From Gemmatimonadota bacterium (GTDB taxonomy: Bacteria; Gemmatimonadota; Gemmatimonadetes; Gemmatimonadales; GWC2-71-9), in NCBI GenBank assembly GCA_022563595.1, contig JADFNB010000023.1:1-48737 (forward strand): a DNA stretch of 48,737 bases, read 5' to 3'. The first letter of the stretch is position 1; each line of letters starts with the position of its first letter. The position numbers were made by a program, and so were the translations under genes. Below are positions 1-9,679 of this stretch, one piece after another. The notes below the pieces were generated by a model. That model ran no database searches and was not told where the DNA came from. It was given only the letters and a program-made list of their open reading frames with translations.

Positions 1-126
1 CCCGCATCCCGCCCCGCGGCGTTTCTCGTCGTCGCAATAGCGCTGCTATTACTCCTCCTCGTGCCTTGCGGGATCGGGCGCAGTGACGCCCTCGGTAGCT
101 ACCATACTTCGGCGACACCACACTAG
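1..126 (+). CDS. 3' end of an unidentified gene, possible C-terminal membrane helix (partial)
   Basis: Frame 1 is open from the window edge to a TAG at 124-126, giving 41 residues. They include one strongly hydrophobic stretch (FLVVAIALLLLLLVP, about residues 8-22), followed by a short polar tail. This would suit the last transmembrane helix of a membrane protein. The stop is followed directly by a hairpin that would end transcription between this gene and the convergent amidohydrolase gene, which supports a real gene end. The product cannot be identified from so little sequence, and chance openness cannot be excluded. Confidence 0.3.
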   Translation, partial: PASRPAAFLVVAIALLLLLLVPCGIGRSDALGSYHTSATPH

Positions 127-164
127 AAGCGGGAAGCGTGGCCGAGTCACCCGCTTCCCGCTTC
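126..164. terminator. Bidirectional hairpin terminator
   Basis: A perfect 13-bp inverted repeat, GAAGCGGGAAGCG (126-138) and its complement (152-164), encloses a 13-base loop. It lies between a plus-strand stop at 126 and the minus-strand amidohydrolase stop at 187. There is no long T-run on either side, so a Rho-assisted or structure-only terminator is likely. Confidence 0.6.
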
Positions 165-186
165 CCGCCGTTCGCTGCTCGTCAGG

Positions 187-1668
187 TCATCGCGTCGCGT
201 CCGCCACGTCCTCTTTCGCCCGCCGTACCATCTCCCGCACGTCCGCCAGCAGGGCTTGCGCATCGAAGACGATCCCGTCCTTGATGGTGAACTGCACACC
301 ACCACGCCGGACAAGTTGGCCGTTCTCGTAGGCCTCGACACCCGTTCCATAGAGCACCTTGAGGTTGTGAAGCGGGTTGCCGTCCACCACGATCAGGTCC
401 GCCTCGAATCCCGGACGGATCACACCGGTCTGCTCGAGCCCCAGGGCCCGGGCGCCGTTCGAGGTGGCGTGCTGAATGACCTCCAGCGGGTGGAATCCAG
501 CTTCCTGGTGCAGCTCCATCTCGCGGATCGTCCCGAATCCGTACAGATGGTAGATGAAGCCGGCATCGGAGCCGACCGTGACATTGCCGCCTCGGTTGGC
601 AAACTCCCGCACCCAGTGCATCCAGATACGGTAGCTGTTGCGCCACATGATCTCGTCGGCGGTCGTCCAGTCGAAATGATAGGAGCCGTGGCGTCGCGGG
701 TCAGGCTCGAAGAACGCGAGCACGTTCGGCATGGCGTATTCCTCGAACCACGGCAGGTTGCGCGCGCGTGTGAGATCCCGATTCGCCTCGTACACGGCGA
801 ACGTCGGGTCCCAGGTGACCCCACGCGCGACCATCGAATCGATCACCGCCGACAGACGGTCCGGGTCGGCCTGGCGCCAGAGGTCGGCGGCCCAGCGGAA
901 GCGGTCCAGCTCGTTGTCGTAGCTGTAGAAATCGGGGAAATCCTGCACGCCGCTCGGGATGGCGGCGTCTGGAATGCCGTACCAATGCTCGATCGTCCGC
1001 ACGCCCAGGCGTGTGACGTCGAGCGCGTCGTATTCCTGGATCTTCATGTCGGTTGCGATCGGTAGACCCTGCCGGCGCGCTTCGTCGGCGAGCGCGTCCC
1101 ATACGTCCGGCCGGTTCTGGAAGACCTTGAGACCCTGCGCTCCCCGGCGCACGAGGTCCCGCACCCGTTCCCGAATCTCTTCCGGCGTGTCGGCGAACAC
1201 GGTGGCATACGGAATGATCGTGGGGGCGGTGATCTCGTTCCTGAGCGAGAGACGGGCGTGATGCACCATCGTGTCGATGCCGGCTCCCGATCCCGGGTCA
1301 CGAATGGTCGTGATGCCGTGTCCCAACCAGAGCTTGTACACGTAGTCCCTCGGCAACGCTTCGCCGTTGATGCGGAACATCGTGTGGCCGTGCAGGTCGA
1401 TGATGCCCGGCATCACGGTCATGCCGCTGGCGTCGATGACGCGATCGGCCTCGAACGTCCGGTCAGACCGGTGGCGCCGGATGCTGGCGATCCGCGAGCC
1501 CTCGATGACGATATCGAACGGACCCCGCATGGGGTTTCCGGTCCCGTCGATGACGTTTGCGTTCCGAATGACAAGCCGGTCGTAGCGAACCCCCGACGAG
1601 GGCGGCATCTGGGCCGCGGCCGGCACGGCAAGCACGACGGCGAGTGCGAAGGGAATCGGGTGGCGCAT
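187..1668 (-). CDS. Secreted amidohydrolase family protein
   Basis: The 493-residue protein starts with a signal peptide (about residues 1-20, ending AAAQ), so it should act outside the cytoplasm. The body is an amidohydrolase/imidazolonepropionase-like metal-dependent hydrolase. It has the metal-binding HGH pair at residues 93-95 (DLHGHT), a later TIEHW histidine and the catalytic aspartate in VTVGSDAGF at about residue 366. Members cleave cyclic amides, dipeptides or related C-N bonds; the substrate cannot be read from sequence. The ATG is preceded by GAGG at normal spacing. It diverges from the M23 peptidase gene across 121 bases. Confidence 0.85.
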   Translation of the reverse strand: MRHPIPFALAVVLAVPAAAQMPPSSGVRYDRLVIRNANVIDGTGNPMRGPFDIVIEGSRIASIRRHRSDRTFEADRVIDASGMTVMPGIIDLHGHTMFRINGEALPRDYVYKLWLGHGITTIRDPGSGAGIDTMVHHARLSLRNEITAPTIIPYATVFADTPEEIRERVRDLVRRGAQGLKVFQNRPDVWDALADEARRQGLPIATDMKIQEYDALDVTRLGVRTIEHWYGIPDAAIPSGVQDFPDFYSYDNELDRFRWAADLWRQADPDRLSAVIDSMVARGVTWDPTFAVYEANRDLTRARNLPWFEEYAMPNVLAFFEPDPRRHGSYHFDWTTADEIMWRNSYRIWMHWVREFANRGGNVTVGSDAGFIYHLYGFGTIREMELHQEAGFHPLEVIQHATSNGARALGLEQTGVIRPGFEADLIVVDGNPLHNLKVLYGTGVEAYENGQLVRRGGVQFTIKDGIVFDAQALLADVREMVRRAKEDVADATR

Positions 1669-1789
1669 GGTATCCTCGGGTTCGGGATGCCGTCAAAGAT
1701 GCCCTGAGTCGACCGTTTGTTCCACCCGAGGCAATCGCCGCAGACTCCGCGTTGAGAGATCTTTACGCACGCACTGGGTATTATGAAAC

Positions 1790-2692
1790 ATGCGCCGCGC
1801 ATCGCTCACCGTCCTCCTTGCCATGTTCTCGTCCTCGGGCGCCATGGCTCAGGGAACGGTGCCGGAGGCGGGCGTGGCATGGTTCCCAAACACACCGCGA
1901 CAGGGCGCGTTCGCATACGTTGTCGTGCAACCGTCCGATCCTGCCGTGCACGAGGTGCGGGGCGCGGTCGACCGGGTGCCGCTCTACTTCGAGCGAATCG
2001 GCGATCGGTTCGTGGCGTTGGGGGCGGTGCAGATGGCGGCGCCCGACTCGGTGCCGATCGTGCTCTGGCTCGAGTATCCGGATGGCCGGGTCGGGACACA
2101 GCGGTCGTATCTCCCGGTCGTGGCCGCCCACTTCGCGACGGAGCAGCTGAGCGTAGCCTCGCGGTTCTCCACCGAACCCGATTCGGCCCTCCGGGTGCGG
2201 ATCCGTGAGGAAAACCGGCTGGCGCGGGAGGTGGGGCTAAAGGCGCAGGAGACACCGCCTCTGTGGCGTCGCCCGTTCATCGCCCCGCGGGACAGCAGGA
2301 TCACCAGTCCATACGGCATCGGACGTCTCTTCAACGGCGAACTCCGCAGTCGGCACTGGGGGACCGACTTCGACGGCGAGATGGGTGACCCGGTCCGCGC
2401 GGCGAACCGCGGGGTGATCGAGCTTGTCGGCGATTTCTACTACGGGGGACGTGTAGTCTACCTCAACCACGGCGGCGGACTCGTCACGGCTTACCTGCAC
2501 CTCAGTGAGACGTTGGTGCAGCAGGGTGATACCGTCGCTCGAGGCCAGCTCATTGGCCGCGTCGGCCAGTCGGGGCGAGTCACCGGCCCGCACTTGCACT
2601 GGTTCACTCGCCTCGGCCGGGCGACCCTCGACGGTGCTTCCCTCCTCTCACTGCCGCGACTCCGCGAGGAGACGTACATCAGATCGAGGTGA
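1790..2692 (+). CDS. Secreted M23 (LytM-type) metallopeptidase
   Basis: This 300-residue protein has an N-terminal signal peptide (about 1-20, ending AMAQ), a beta-rich middle and a C-terminal M23 domain. The zinc ligands are visible as HWGTDFD (H189, D193) and the GPHLHW motif near residue 268. The family cleaves glycine-containing peptide bonds in peptidoglycan cross-links and takes part in wall remodelling; some members are inactive activators, but here the zinc motifs look complete. The chosen ATG follows TATTAT (1779-1784) by only five bases and no ribosome binding site is visible, so the message may be leaderless. Confidence 0.85.
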   Translation: MRRASLTVLLAMFSSSGAMAQGTVPEAGVAWFPNTPRQGAFAYVVVQPSDPAVHEVRGAVDRVPLYFERIGDRFVALGAVQMAAPDSVPIVLWLEYPDGRVGTQRSYLPVVAAHFATEQLSVASRFSTEPDSALRVRIREENRLAREVGLKAQETPPLWRRPFIAPRDSRITSPYGIGRLFNGELRSRHWGTDFDGEMGDPVRAANRGVIELVGDFYYGGRVVYLNHGGGLVTAYLHLSETLVQQGDTVARGQLIGRVGQSGRVTGPHLHWFTRLGRATLDGASLLSLPRLREETYIRSR

Positions 2693-2776
2693 GCCACCCG
2701 CATCGCTTGCTCCCCCTCGCCCTGCCTGAGTATCATCCCCATCGTCCAGCCTCCAGCCAATACCAACGGAGCTGCA

Positions 2777-3454
2777 ATGCGGCGCGTTGTTACTCTCTAC
2801 CGTTCATCGGTGGGCAAGAAGGTCATCATGGCCGTTACCGGGGTTGTCTGGGTCGGCTTTGTAGTGGCCCACATGGTCGGCAACCTCAAGGCGTTCCAGG
2901 GTGCGGAGAAGATCGACCACTACGGCGAGTTCCTGCGGGAGATGGGCGCGCCGGTGTTCGGCCATGGGCAACTGCTCTGGGTTCTGCGGATCGGGTTGCT
3001 CGTGACGATCGTTGTGCACGTCTTGGCGGCGACGCAACTCACCCTCATGTCGTGGCGCGCCCGGCCGGTGAGTTACAAGGTGGCGCCACACATGGAGCTG
3101 AGCTACGCCTCCCGCACGATGCGGTGGGGCGGCGTGATCATCGGGCTCTTCGTGATCTATCACCTGATGCACTTCACGGTGGGGAACGTGCACCCCGATT
3201 TCGAACCCGGGGGCGTGCACCATAATCTCGTGGTCGGTTTTCGGTCCTGGCCTGTCGCGCTGGTGTATATAGTCGCGATGGGCGCTCTAGCGGTTCATCT
3301 GTATCACGGTGTGTGGAGCATGTTCCAGACCCTGGGAATCAATCACCCGAAGTACAATCGGTACCGACGCCCGCTCGCGGCCGTGCTCGCGGCCGCGGTG
3401 TTCGTCGGTTTCGTCTCTGTACCGATCGGCGTGCTGGCCGGCGCCATTCAGTAG
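2777..3454 (+). CDS. sdhC: Succinate dehydrogenase cytochrome b subunit
   Basis: The 225-residue integral membrane protein has five hydrophobic helices and several membrane histidines (VVAHMVGN, YHLMHFTVG, HLYHGVWS) that would bind heme b. This is the single-polypeptide cytochrome b558-type anchor found in Bacteroidota, Gemmatimonadota and related groups rather than the split SdhC/SdhD type, and no sdhD follows. It anchors the flavoprotein and iron-sulfur subunits and passes electrons from succinate to (mena)quinone. GGAG precedes the ATG, and sdhA begins 21 bases after its stop. Confidence 0.92.
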   Translation: MRRVVTLYRSSVGKKVIMAVTGVVWVGFVVAHMVGNLKAFQGAEKIDHYGEFLREMGAPVFGHGQLLWVLRIGLLVTIVVHVLAATQLTLMSWRARPVSYKVAPHMELSYASRTMRWGGVIIGLFVIYHLMHFTVGNVHPDFEPGGVHHNLVVGFRSWPVALVYIVAMGALAVHLYHGVWSMFQTLGINHPKYNRYRRPLAAVLAAAVFVGFVSVPIGVLAGAIQ

Positions 3455-3475
3455 CCTACCGGAGCGACCCCCGTC

Positions 3476-5389
3476 ATGGAACTGCGTGCAAGAATCCCCG
3501 CCGGACCGATCCAGCAGAAGTGGGATACGCACCGCTTTGAAATGAAGCTGGTGAGTCCCGCCAACAAGCGGAAATACGACATCATCGTGGTCGGCAGTGG
3601 GCTGGCAGGCGCATCGGCGTCGGCGACGTTGGGCGAACTCGGCTACAACGTCACGTGTTTCTGTTTTCAGGACAGCCCGAGGCGGGCGCACAGCATTGCC
3701 GCGCAGGGCGGGATCAACGCCGCCAAGAACTACCAGAACGACGGCGACAGCGTCTATCGATTGTTCTACGACACGGTAAAGGGTGGCGACTTCCGCTCCC
3801 GTGAAGCGAACGTGTACCGCCTCGCGGAGATCAGCACGGCCATCATAGACCAGTGCGTCGCTCAGGGCGTACCGTTCGCGCGGGAGTACGGCGGCCAGCT
3901 CGCCAATCGATCATTCGGCGGAGCGCAGGTCTCCCGCACCTTTTACGCGCGCGGGCAGACCGGACAGCAGCTTCTCCTGGGCGCGTATCAGGCGCTGGCC
4001 CGTGAGGTCGCCGAGGGCACGGTGAAGATGTACCCGTGGACCGAGTTGCTCGACATCGTCGTCGTCGACGGTCGGGCCCGCGGCATCGTCGTGCGTGACC
4101 TTGTTTCAGGAAAGATCAGCTCACACGCCGCGCACGCCGTGGTGCTCGCGACGGGCGGATACGCCAACGTGTTCTTCCTGTCGACCAACGCCAAGGGATG
4201 CAACGTGACGGCGACGTGGCGTGCGTACAAGCGAGGCGCGGCGTTCGCCAACCCCTGTTTCACCCAAATCCATCCGACGTGTATCCCACAGGCCGGCGGT
4301 TACCAGTCGAAGCTGACATTGATGAGCGAGTCGCTGCGGAACGACGGCCGCATTTGGGTGCCGGAGAAGCCGGGCGACAATCGGCCCGCAGCCCAGATCC
4401 CCGAGAGCGAACGGGACTACTACCTCGAGCGTATCTATCCGAGCTTCGGGAACCTCACGCCGCGCGACGTGGCCTCGCGGCGCGCCAGGGAGATGGTCGA
4501 TTCTGGGCGCGGCATCGGACAGGAGCGCAACGGCGTCTATCTCGATTTCCGGGATGCCATCCAACGGCTGGGCAGGGAAGCGGTCGCCGAGCGCTACGGA
4601 AACCTGTTCGACATGTACCGGCAGATCACGGGGGAGAACCCCTACGTGGTGCCGATGCGCATCTACCCTGCGCCGCACTACACCATGGGAGGGCTGTGGG
4701 TCGATTACAACCTGATGAGCACCGTCCCGGGGCTCCACGTGATCGGTGAGGCGAATTTCTCGGATCACGGTGCCAATCGTCTGGGGGCGAGCGCGCTGAT
4801 GCAGGGTCTCGCCGACGGCTACTTCATCCTGCCGTATACCATCGGCGATTATCTGGCGCAGGCGAAGTTCGATCCCGTCGACGAATCGCACGCTGCGTTC
4901 AGGGAGGTCGAGCTACAGGTGGAGGCGCTGACCAAGCGCCTGCTGGACGTCAACGGTTCGTCCTCGGTCGACACATTCCACCGCGAGCTGGGCCGCGTGA
5001 TGTGGGATCGGTGCGGGATGTCGCGCAACGAATCCGGTTTGAAGGAAGCGCTCGCCAAGATCCCGGAGATTCGAGAACGGTTCTGGCGAGACGTCCGCGT
5101 CACCGGCACCGGTGAATCGCTCAACCAAGAACTCGAGAGGGCCGGCCGAGTGGCGGATTTTCTGGAGTTCGCCGAACTCATTTGTGTGGATGCGCTGGAC
5201 CGGAACGAATCGTGCGGCGGCCATTTCCGTGAGGAACATCAAACCGACGACGGCGAGGCGAAGCGCGACGACGACCGGTTCGCGCACGTTTCGGTGTGGG
5301 AGTACACGGGTCGCGGCAACGCGCCGGCGCTGCATAAGGAACCCCTGGAGTTCGAGTACGTGCAACTCGCCCAGCGGAGTTACAAGTAA
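3476..5389 (+). CDS. sdhA: Succinate dehydrogenase/fumarate reductase flavoprotein subunit
   Basis: The 637-residue flavoprotein oxidises succinate to fumarate at the cytoplasmic face of the membrane. The FAD-binding Rossmann motif [12 protein letters not shown] lies near residue 40. The histidine that binds FAD covalently sits in [11 protein letters not shown], and the conserved substrate-site HPT (TQIHPTCIP) is near residue 265. The C-terminal helical and capping regions are complete and the length is typical of the cytochrome b558-linked enzymes. The stop TAA shares its last base with the ATG of sdhB (TAATG), indicating translational coupling within sdhCAB. Confidence 0.95.
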   Translation: MELRARIPAGPIQQKWDTHRFEMKLVSPANKRKYDIIVVGSGLAGASASATLGELGYNVTCFCFQDSPRRAHSIAAQGGINAAKNYQNDGDSVYRLFYDTVKGGDFRSREANVYRLAEISTAIIDQCVAQGVPFAREYGGQLANRSFGGAQVSRTFYARGQTGQQLLLGAYQALAREVAEGTVKMYPWTELLDIVVVDGRARGIVVRDLVSGKISSHAAHAVVLATGGYANVFFLSTNAKGCNVTATWRAYKRGAAFANPCFTQIHPTCIPQAGGYQSKLTLMSESLRNDGRIWVPEKPGDNRPAAQIPESERDYYLERIYPSFGNLTPRDVASRRAREMVDSGRGIGQERNGVYLDFRDAIQRLGREAVAERYGNLFDMYRQITGENPYVVPMRIYPAPHYTMGGLWVDYNLMSTVPGLHVIGEANFSDHGANRLGASALMQGLADGYFILPYTIGDYLAQAKFDPVDESHAAFREVELQVEALTKRLLDVNGSSSVDTFHRELGRVMWDRCGMSRNESGLKEALAKIPEIRERFWRDVRVTGTGESLNQELERAGRVADFLEFAELICVDALDRNESCGGHFREEHQTDDGEAKRDDDRFAHVSVWEYTGRGNAPALHKEPLEFEYVQLAQRSYK

Positions 5390-6144
5390 TGAGAATCGCG
5401 CTTCACGTCTGGCGTCAGGTGAACGCCGGCGCTCGCGGCGGCTTCGAGCGGTACGACGTGCCGGGCATAACCGAGCACATGTCTTTCCTCGAGATGCTCG
5501 ACGTGGTCAACGAGAGACTCGTCGAGCAGGGCAAAGAGCCGATCGCCTTCGAGCACGACTGCAGGGAAGGTATCTGCGGTTCGTGCGGAATGGTGATCAA
5601 CGGCGAGCCGCACGGCCCGGTTCGGCGCGTGACGGCCTGCCAGCTCCACATGCGCAGCTTTGCCGATGGTGACGAGATCTGGCTGGAGCCCTGGCGTGCC
5701 CGGGCGTTCCCGGTCCTCAAGGATCTGGTGGTCGACCGGAGCGCCTTGGACAGGATCATCCAGGCCGGCGGCTATATCTCGGTGCGAGCCGGCAGTGCTC
5801 CGGACGCCAACGCGATTCTGATACCCAAACGGAACGCCGACATGGCGTTCGACGCGGCCACGTGCATCGGATGTGGCGCGTGTGTCGCCGCGTGCCCAAA
5901 CGGCTCGGCGATGCTGTTCAGCGCCGCAAAGATCGCGCACCTGGCCGCCATCCCGCAGGGCGAGCCGGAACGGTTTCGGCGGGCGTATCAGATGGTGGCT
6001 CAGATGGATGCGGAGGGATTCGGGAGCTGTACCAACCACGGGGCGTGTGAGGTGGCATGCCCCAAAGAGATCAGTATCGACTTCATCGCTACGCTGAACC
6101 GGGACCTCGTCCGCGCCGAGCTGGGCTGGGGCGCGGAACGCTAG
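5389..6144 (+). CDS. sdhB: Succinate dehydrogenase iron-sulfur subunit
   Basis: The 251-residue electron-transfer subunit of complex II. The [2Fe-2S] ligands are in the N-terminal ferredoxin domain ([12 protein letters not shown] with a later TACQLH). The [4Fe-4S] motif [12 protein letters not shown] and the [3Fe-4S] motif [12 protein letters not shown] lie in the C-terminal half. It links the SdhA flavin to the SdhC quinone site. Its TAG stop is part of a CTAG that also serves as the stop of the convergent uppS gene. Confidence 0.94.
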   Translation: MRIALHVWRQVNAGARGGFERYDVPGITEHMSFLEMLDVVNERLVEQGKEPIAFEHDCREGICGSCGMVINGEPHGPVRRVTACQLHMRSFADGDEIWLEPWRARAFPVLKDLVVDRSALDRIIQAGGYISVRAGSAPDANAILIPKRNADMAFDAATCIGCGACVAACPNGSAMLFSAAKIAHLAAIPQGEPERFRRAYQMVAQMDAEGFGSCTNHGACEVACPKEISIDFIATLNRDLVRAELGWGAER

Positions 6145-6890
6145 CGCGCGGCGACCCGCTCCGCTGCTGGCTTGGCTGGACGGTCGTCCGGAATGGGCCT
6201 GAGGCCGCCGAACTTGCGCTCGCGCCGCCGGAACGCGGCCACGGCCTCCGCGAGATCACGCCTGCGGAAGTCCGGCCACAGCACGTCCGTGAACCAGAGT
6301 TCCGCATACGCCGTTTCCCACAGCAGGAAATCCGACAGTCGCTGTTCGCCCGCCGTGCGGATGAGCAGATCTACCGGCGGTACCCCGCCGGTCAGGACCC
6401 CGTTCAGCTTCGCCGCCGTGATGTCCTCGGGCGAGATCCGTCCGCGATCTACCTCGACCGCCAGGAGCCGGGCGGCGTCGGCGATCGCCCACTGTGCCGA
6501 GTAATCGATCGCGAGACGCAGATGCAGGCGTGACAGGCTGGCGGTTGCGTCCTCGAGAAGCGTGAGCTGTTCGCGTGCGGACTTGGGGATGCGGTCGCGC
6601 CGGCCGATCGCCGTTACGCGAACACCGCTCTCGACCAGCTCCGCCTGTTCGCGCCCGCAGTATTCCCGCAGGAGCCAGAAGAGCCGGCCCACCTCCGCCG
6701 CGGGTCGTTTCCAGTTGTCGGATGAGAACGCATAGAGCGTCAGGGTAGTGATGTCCAGCTCGGGGCTCCCGCGTACGGCATCACGCACGCTCTCCACCCC
6801 GCTGAAATGGCCACGCCAGCGCGGTTGCCCGTGCAACCGGGCCCAGCGCCCGTTCCCATCCATGATGATTCCGACGTGCAGGCCGCTCAT
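6141..6890 (-). CDS. uppS: Isoprenyl transferase (undecaprenyl diphosphate synthase)
   Basis: The 249-residue cytoplasmic cis-prenyltransferase condenses farnesyl diphosphate with isopentenyl diphosphate to build the undecaprenyl carrier for peptidoglycan and other wall polymers. The opening [13 protein letters not shown] carries the catalytic aspartate that binds diphosphate through magnesium. Further family motifs follow ([38 protein letters not shown]). Its ATG overlaps the stop of the upstream regulator by four bases, so it is probably the last gene of a three-gene operon. Confidence 0.93.
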   Translation of the reverse strand: MSGLHVGIIMDGNGRWARLHGQPRWRGHFSGVESVRDAVRGSPELDITTLTLYAFSSDNWKRPAAEVGRLFWLLREYCGREQAELVESGVRVTAIGRRDRIPKSAREQLTLLEDATASLSRLHLRLAIDYSAQWAIADAARLLAVEVDRGRISPEDITAAKLNGVLTGGVPPVDLLIRTAGEQRLSDFLLWETAYAELWFTDVLWPDFRRRDLAEAVAAFRRRERKFGGLRPIPDDRPAKPAAERVAAR

Positions 6891-7210
6891 GATCGCTCGA
6901 GAGCCTCCCGCGCCGCGCTCAGGATAGATTCCATCTGGTGCAAATAGCTCTCCAAGGCTTTGCGTCCCTTCGCGGTGAGGCGGTATTCGGTCTTGGGTTT
7001 CCGGTCCTCGAATCCCTTCGTGACCTTGATGTACCCGACGTCCTCGAGCTTGCGCGCATGCACGCTCAGGTTGCCATCAGTGGTGCCGAGGATTTCCTTC
7101 AGGTCGCCGAACGACAAGGCGTCGTTTGCCGCGAGCGCCGACACGATACCGAGCCGCATGCGCTCGTGGATGAGCCGATCGAGATCGTCCGCGACCGCAT
7201 TACCCGCCAT
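6887..7210 (-). CDS. Winged helix-turn-helix transcriptional regulator
   Basis: A 107-residue DNA-binding protein made almost entirely of one winged helix domain. It has a dimerising N-terminal helix, a recognition region (LSFGDLKEILGTTDGNLSVHARKLEDVG) and a wing (KTEYRLTAKGRKALESY). It resembles the small MarR/ArsR-like regulators usually encoded next to a membrane protein. The ATG at 7210 was chosen because upstream in-frame sequence lies inside the preceding gene and looks non-coding. It overlaps the membrane-protein gene by 11 bases and uppS by 4. Its likely target is its own operon promoter near 7812-7841. Confidence 0.8.
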   Translation of the reverse strand: MAGNAVADDLDRLIHERMRLGIVSALAANDALSFGDLKEILGTTDGNLSVHARKLEDVGYIKVTKGFEDRKPKTEYRLTAKGRKALESYLHQMESILSAAREALERS

Positions 7211-7781
7211 ATCGTCTGATGACCACAATGCCGAACACGATGTGCACCGCGCCAAACCCGGCCGCCATGAGCGGCGCACCCCACACGGGCCGGAGCAGCG
7301 CCGCAGCGCCGAAGGCGAGGAGCAACAGTCCCATGCCGCGGATGGCCCGGACGGACAGCGTACCGCCAGCCGTGACGCCCGCGCCGTAGAGTGCGAGCCA
7401 GGTGCCGGGAAGGAGCGCCGCCTGGTCCGCCGACGCCAACGCGTGTGTCATCACCGCCCCGGCTACGAGCATCGGTGCCATCACCCAGGCGAGCTTCCGC
7501 AACGACCCCGACCACAACGGCACCTCCATGCGCCGCGCCTTCGCCGCGTTGCTGAACCCGGCGACCGTGATGGCCAGTATGGCGGTGGGGATCCACACCC
7601 ACAGGCTGGCGGGCTCGCCGAGCTGTGACGCGATGCCCGAGGCAACTAGTCCCAATACGCCGACAGCCGCCATCCCCCATCCGGAGACAGCCGTGAAAGT
7701 CGATGCCGACTCCATGGTCTGACGGATGTAGGCCAGCGTTTCCTTAGCGTGGTCGCGTTCTTCCTGGGTGGGTATGGTCAC
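7200..7781 (-). CDS. Multi-pass membrane protein of unknown function, paired with a winged-helix regulator
   Basis: Starting at the GTG at 7781 the protein has 193 residues: a short charged N-terminus (ERDHAKETLAYIRQTMESAS), then about six hydrophobic segments and a short RRYGG tail. The GTG is preferred over upstream ATGs because GAGGGA lies five bases before it. I do not recognise a specific family. Genes of this layout, a small polytopic protein beside a winged-helix regulator, are common and usually uncharacterised. It is the first gene of the operon with the regulator and uppS. Confidence 0.7.
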   Translation of the reverse strand: MTIPTQEERDHAKETLAYIRQTMESASTFTAVSGWGMAAVGVLGLVASGIASQLGEPASLWVWIPTAILAITVAGFSNAAKARRMEVPLWSGSLRKLAWVMAPMLVAGAVMTHALASADQAALLPGTWLALYGAGVTAGGTLSVRAIRGMGLLLLAFGAAALLRPVWGAPLMAAGFGAVHIVFGIVVIRRYGG

Positions 7782-7811
7782 GGGGTTCCCTCGTGTTGCA
7801 CTTTGCATCAT

Positions 7812-7841
7812 AAAGTAGATGATCAGACGGTGGGTGTGCAA
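7812..7841 (-). promoter_or_regulatory. Promoter of the membrane protein-regulator-uppS operon
   Basis: On the minus strand TTGCAC (7836-7841) is followed after 18 bases by TACTTT (7812-7817). The spacer end and -10 region carry the imperfect palindrome GATCATctactttATGAT, a plausible operator for the winged-helix regulator of the operon. The placement fits a start site 25-30 bases before the GTG at 7781. Confidence 0.45.
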
Positions 7842-7854
7842 GGGGGAAAGGCGG

Positions 7855-9570
7855 TCATCCGCGCCGCCTGCGTCGTAATTCCCGCTCCCGCAGCTCGCGG
7901 CGGAGCACCTTCAGCACGGAACTCTTCGGGAGTTCATCGATGAACTCGACCTCACGCGGGACCTTGTATGGTGCCAGGTTCTCGCGGCAGTGGTCCGTGA
8001 TCTCGCGAGCCGTGCTCGTGACCCCCTCGCGCAACACTACGAAGGACTTGACCGTCTCGCCCCGTTTGTCATCCGGCACGCCGATCGTGGCGGCTTCCAG
8101 GACGGCCGGATGTGCAATGAGGATACGATCGATCTCGTCCGGGTATACGTTGAACCCGCTGCACAGGATCATGTCTTTCTTGCGGCCCTCGATGAAGCAG
8201 AACCCGTCCCGATCGATCCGTGCCAGGTCGCCCGTGTAGAGCCAGCCGTCACGCACCATCTCGGTGGTCGCGTCTGGGCGGCCCCAGTATGCGCGCATGA
8301 CCTGCGGACCCCGGACGGCCAGCTCGCCCACTTCGTTCGGCGCCAGCTCCCGCGTCTCGTCGTCGATGTCGACGATCTTGGCGTCGGTGCCGGGGAGCGG
8401 AATGCCGATGCTACCGACCTTGCGGATCCCGACCAGCGGGTTTGAGTGGGTGACGGGCGACGTCTCGGTCAGGCCGAATCCTTCCGAGATCTTGCTTCCG
8501 GTCATCCGCTCGAATGTCTCCAGCACATCGACCGGCAGGGGCGCTGACCCGGAGATGCACGCCTTGATGCTCGAGAGATCTCTCCTCTCGATCCCGCGGA
8601 AGTGATTGATGGCGTTGAAGTGATTGGGGACGGCCGGGAACAGGGTGACGCGGTGCTTGGTGATGCTGCGCACGATCGCCTTGATGTCGCGTGGATTGGG
8701 GATCATCACCTGGACGGCGCCGAGGGCGATGCTTTCGTTCATCACCACCGTCAGACCGAATGAGTGGAACAGCGGGAGGGCGCAGAGGATCACCTCTCGA
8801 CCCGGTTCCGCCTGCCGCAGCCATGCGCTGAGCTGCTGGACGTTGGCGGCGAGATTGCCGTGGGTGAGAGCGGCGCCCTTCGAGATCCCGGTCGTCCCAC
8901 CGGTATAGAGCAGCGTGCAGACGTCATCGACATCGATCTCCGCCAGCGACCCGCCGGGGGAGGTCTCCCGGACAATTCGGGCGTAGAGATGCGTGTCGGC
9001 CGTCGGCTCGACCGATGCAATCAGCGGCGGCTTCTCGCGCCGGAGCTTGAGGCGAGCCAGCAGGTCGAGCGGGAATCGCAGATAGTCGGGGATCGAGGCG
9101 ATGATGTACTGGCGGACCGGCAGCCTGTCACGGACCTGGCGGATCTTCTGGTCGTAGATGAAGTCCATGACGATCGCGACGTCGCATCCCGCGTCGTTCC
9201 ACTGATGTTCGATCTCGCGAGGCGTGTACATCGGATTGGTGGGTACGGCCACGGCGCCCAGGAGCAGCGTCGCGTAGTAGCCGACGACGAACTGCGGCAC
9301 GTTCGGCAGGTGGATCGCGACCCGCGTACCGCGCGCTACTCCGAGCGCCTCGAGAGCGTGTGCCAGCCGCCGGACCTGGTCGTCCAGCTCGCGGTACAGG
9401 AGCCTGCGGTTGAGGAAGATGATCGCTGGCCGGTCGCCGTACTCTCTCACCGATCGCGTGAAGAAATCGACCAGCGTGGTTTCTCCGAACGTCAGTGTGG
9501 TCGGCACACCCGGGTCGTAGTGGCGGTGCCAGGTCCGATTGGGCACAGGTGCGTTGCTCTCGCGGGTCAT
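7855..9570 (-). CDS. Long-chain acyl-CoA synthetase (AMP-dependent)
   Basis: With the ATG at 9570 the protein has 571 residues and belongs to the adenylate-forming superfamily, activating carboxylic acids (probably fatty acids) to acyl-AMP and then acyl-CoA. Visible motifs: the phosphate-binding loop YTGGTTGISKGA, the acyl-AMP motif GFGLTETSPVTH, the hinge region GWLYTGDLARID and the fatty-acyl signature GRKKDMILCSGFNVYP. The catalytic lysine is probably in SSVLKVLRREL near the C-terminus. Longer in-frame extensions upstream overlap the divergent M20 peptidase gene and look non-coding. No strong ribosome binding site was seen at 9570, so the start is uncertain. Confidence 0.88.
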   Translation of the reverse strand: MTRESNAPVPNRTWHRHYDPGVPTTLTFGETTLVDFFTRSVREYGDRPAIIFLNRRLLYRELDDQVRRLAHALEALGVARGTRVAIHLPNVPQFVVGYYATLLLGAVAVPTNPMYTPREIEHQWNDAGCDVAIVMDFIYDQKIRQVRDRLPVRQYIIASIPDYLRFPLDLLARLKLRREKPPLIASVEPTADTHLYARIVRETSPGGSLAEIDVDDVCTLLYTGGTTGISKGAALTHGNLAANVQQLSAWLRQAEPGREVILCALPLFHSFGLTVVMNESIALGAVQVMIPNPRDIKAIVRSITKHRVTLFPAVPNHFNAINHFRGIERRDLSSIKACISGSAPLPVDVLETFERMTGSKISEGFGLTETSPVTHSNPLVGIRKVGSIGIPLPGTDAKIVDIDDETRELAPNEVGELAVRGPQVMRAYWGRPDATTEMVRDGWLYTGDLARIDRDGFCFIEGRKKDMILCSGFNVYPDEIDRILIAHPAVLEAATIGVPDDKRGETVKSFVVLREGVTSTAREITDHCRENLAPYKVPREVEFIDELPKSSVLKVLRRELRERELRRRRRG

Positions 9571-9679
9571 CGCTACAAACTGCGTGCTGCGGGCGCCGCT
9601 CGCCAGGCCGTCGCCGGCCACTTGTGCGAACGCCCTCGCGCCACCAACATGCTGTCCATCCTCTTGCATTGGAGTCTTC

